Part shown: positions 63,047 through 64,000 of the stretch, piece after piece
Layout of the letters: every line of letters starts with the position of its first letter
Numbering within the stretch: the stretch's first letter is position 1
Assembly: GCF_018860745.1 (NCBI RefSeq)
Contig: NZ_JAHKPY010000014.1
Span: 1,017,214-1,081,213 of the forward strand
Length of the DNA stretch: 64,000 nucleotides
From: Zobellia uliginosa
Lineage (GTDB): Bacteria > Bacteroidota > Bacteroidia > Flavobacteriales > Flavobacteriaceae
Direction: 5' to 3'
Notes under the pieces: generated by a model
The model's input: only the letters and a program-made list of their open reading frames with translations
Told to the model about the DNA's origin: nothing
Databases searched by the model: none
Position numbers and translations under genes: made by a program

Positions 63047-64000
63047 TTAGTCTGCTGTAGTAAATTCACCGATATCATATACAAATATCTCAGATGTATT
63101 TTTAACAATTATGCGTGAACCATCTGAAGATAAACGCATATCAGTAATGCCACCAGATGGATTTCCTATTTCAATATCTAGTCTATCAATAGAATTATCA
63201 GTCACTTTATAAATTTCTGCTGCAGTGACCGAAATTGTAGCTAGTGCTGATCCATCAGAAGATAATCCTATTCTTATTCCAAAGTTAAAAATACCACCAT
63301 CGCTTCTTATAGTTTCACCTAATTGTACCCAATTATCGTTGATATTTTCAAAAACTTTTAGATAGCCCATAGTTCTATCTTGTGTTAAAGTACTTAACGC
63401 TAATCTATTTCCGTCACCAGATAGGCTTAGCGTTATACCTACAAGTTCTACTTCTGCTTCGCCATTGATTTCATTTCCTATTTGAACCCAATCATTGCTT
63501 TCAAACCTGTAAACTTTTACTTGACCAGTGCTATTTTGATACCTACTCGCACCAACTGCCATCGTAAGCCCATCTTCAGATAAAGACACCCCAGCTCCCG
63601 TTGATGTGTTTAAATCCCCAATAATATCAGAACCCATTTGTTCCCACATGCCTCCATTGTTTTTGAAAACTCTTACAAGGCCAAAATCATCATCAAAATT
63701 GCCACTTCCATAAAAATCTGGGGCGCCAATAGCAATAATAGACCCATCAGCTGATAAATCTGTACCGTTGCCCCTAGCACCTCTGCCAAAACCATCAAGT
63801 TCATTTCCAGTTTTAAGATCATCGCCCACTTGAATCCATTGACCATTTACATTTTCGAATACCCTTACAATGCCAATACCCATAAGATCAGGGTCTGGAT
63901 TATTAAAACCTCTATTAGAGGAACCGACGGCTAAAAATTTACCGTTTTGAGACATGCTTAGAGAGCTATTTTTTTTACCCAAATCATTAGCGATTATATC
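63047..64000 (-). CDS. Beta-propeller/FG-GAP-like repeat protein (C-terminal part)
   Basis: The frame is open to the right edge, so this is the last 317 residues of a longer protein. It contains five to six repeats of about 50 residues with the pattern hSLSxDGxxhAhGA...GxVxVFxxxxGxWxQhGxxI (for example LSADGSIIAIGAP, VSLSEDGLTMAVGAS). Such repeats form beta-propellers in secreted flavobacterial proteins. No T9SS sorting domain is present at the end (IFVYDIGEFTTAD), which is unusual. The attC-like repeat 2 starts 46 bases beyond its stop, so it could itself be a cassette gene. Confidence 0.75.
   Translation of the reverse strand, partial: DIIANDLGKKNSSLSMSQNGKFLAVGSSNRGFNNPDPDLMGIGIVRVFENVNGQWIQVGDDLKTGNELDGFGRGARGNGTDLSADGSIIAIGAPDFYGSGNFDDDFGLVRVFKNNGGMWEQMGSDIIGDLNTSTGAGVSLSEDGLTMAVGASRYQNSTGQVKVYRFESNDWVQIGNEINGEAEVELVGITLSLSGDGNRLALSTLTQDRTMGYLKVFENINDNWVQLGETIRSDGGIFNFGIRIGLSSDGSALATISVTAAEIYKVTDNSIDRLDIEIGNPSGGITDMRLSSDGSRIIVKNTSEIFVYDIGEFTTAD

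Noticed and set aside
1-64000. CRISPR arrays, tRNA or rRNA genes, phage genes
   Set aside because: No regular short spaced repeats, cloverleaf-like sequence or rRNA-like block was seen; apart from the IS3 element and the tail near 62 kb nothing points to phage or conjugative DNA.

Overview
The window reads as a chromosomal segment of a marine flavobacterium (Bacteroidota, Flavobacteriaceae; a Zobellia/Maribacter-like genome is my inference). Support comes from a TamB gene followed by a lipid-anchored TamA/BamA-type partner (TamL type), a secreted nuclease with a type IX secretion C-terminal domain, a CarboxypepD_reg-like TonB-dependent receptor, low GC, and near absence of Shine-Dalgarno sequences. 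I see no rRNA, tRNA or CRISPR array.

Layout. (1) 1-9.7 kb: start of a short-chain dehydrogenase, a peroxiredoxin-like protein, a hypothetical/alpha-beta hydrolase pair, and tamB-tamL. (2) 9.9-14.3 kb: BLUF photosensor, Dps, YciF-like ferritin-fold protein, DUF2254 membrane protein and an AraC regulator, with several clear intrinsic terminators. (3) 14.5-19.8 kb: a signalling operon (AraC-type protein, single-domain response regulator, four-PAS histidine kinase). A complete 1,308-bp IS3-family element has inserted into the last codon of the AraC-type gene. The 3-bp target duplication is visible and the pre-insertion operon can be rebuilt base by base. (4) 20-33 kb: a long block of stress and envelope genes: small lipoprotein, DUF1328, a degenerate SRAP-like protein, PA2169-type protein, topoisomerase IB, two AI-2E-type permeases, MscS, an SLC13-type transporter, a hibernation factor, oxidoreductases, a Rho-N-like small protein and YihY/BrkB. 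(5) 33-48.9 kb: metabolic genes: D-lactate-dehydrogenase type, T9SS nuclease, an NCS1 permease plus polyol/fructuronate dehydrogenase pair, SLC10-type transporter, RNA helicase, heparinase-II/III-type lyase, arylamine acetyltransferase, an unusual PLP enzyme and a GNAT. (6) 48.9-55.5 kb: a tight operon joining an ABC ATPase, a TonB receptor and two large ABC-2 permeases, preceded by a small His/Cys-rich envelope protein. (7) 55.7-61.3 kb: RluA, YgiQ-type radical SAM protein and a GH63-like glucosidase. (8) 61.3-64 kb: an accessory tail with a decayed IS110-type transposase, two ~180-bp attC-like repeats around a ParDE-type toxin-antitoxin pair, and the end of a beta-propeller-like repeat protein.

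The strongest unusual signals are: the cassette-like tail, where core sites GTTGGGT and ACCCAAC at the two ends of the toxin-antitoxin unit are exact complements, as expected for an integron cassette, and an IS110-type relic abuts one truncated repeat; the IS3 insertion splitting a regulatory operon; the ATPase/TonB-receptor/ABC-2 operon; and the SRAP-like protein that has lost the catalytic cysteine and glutamate.
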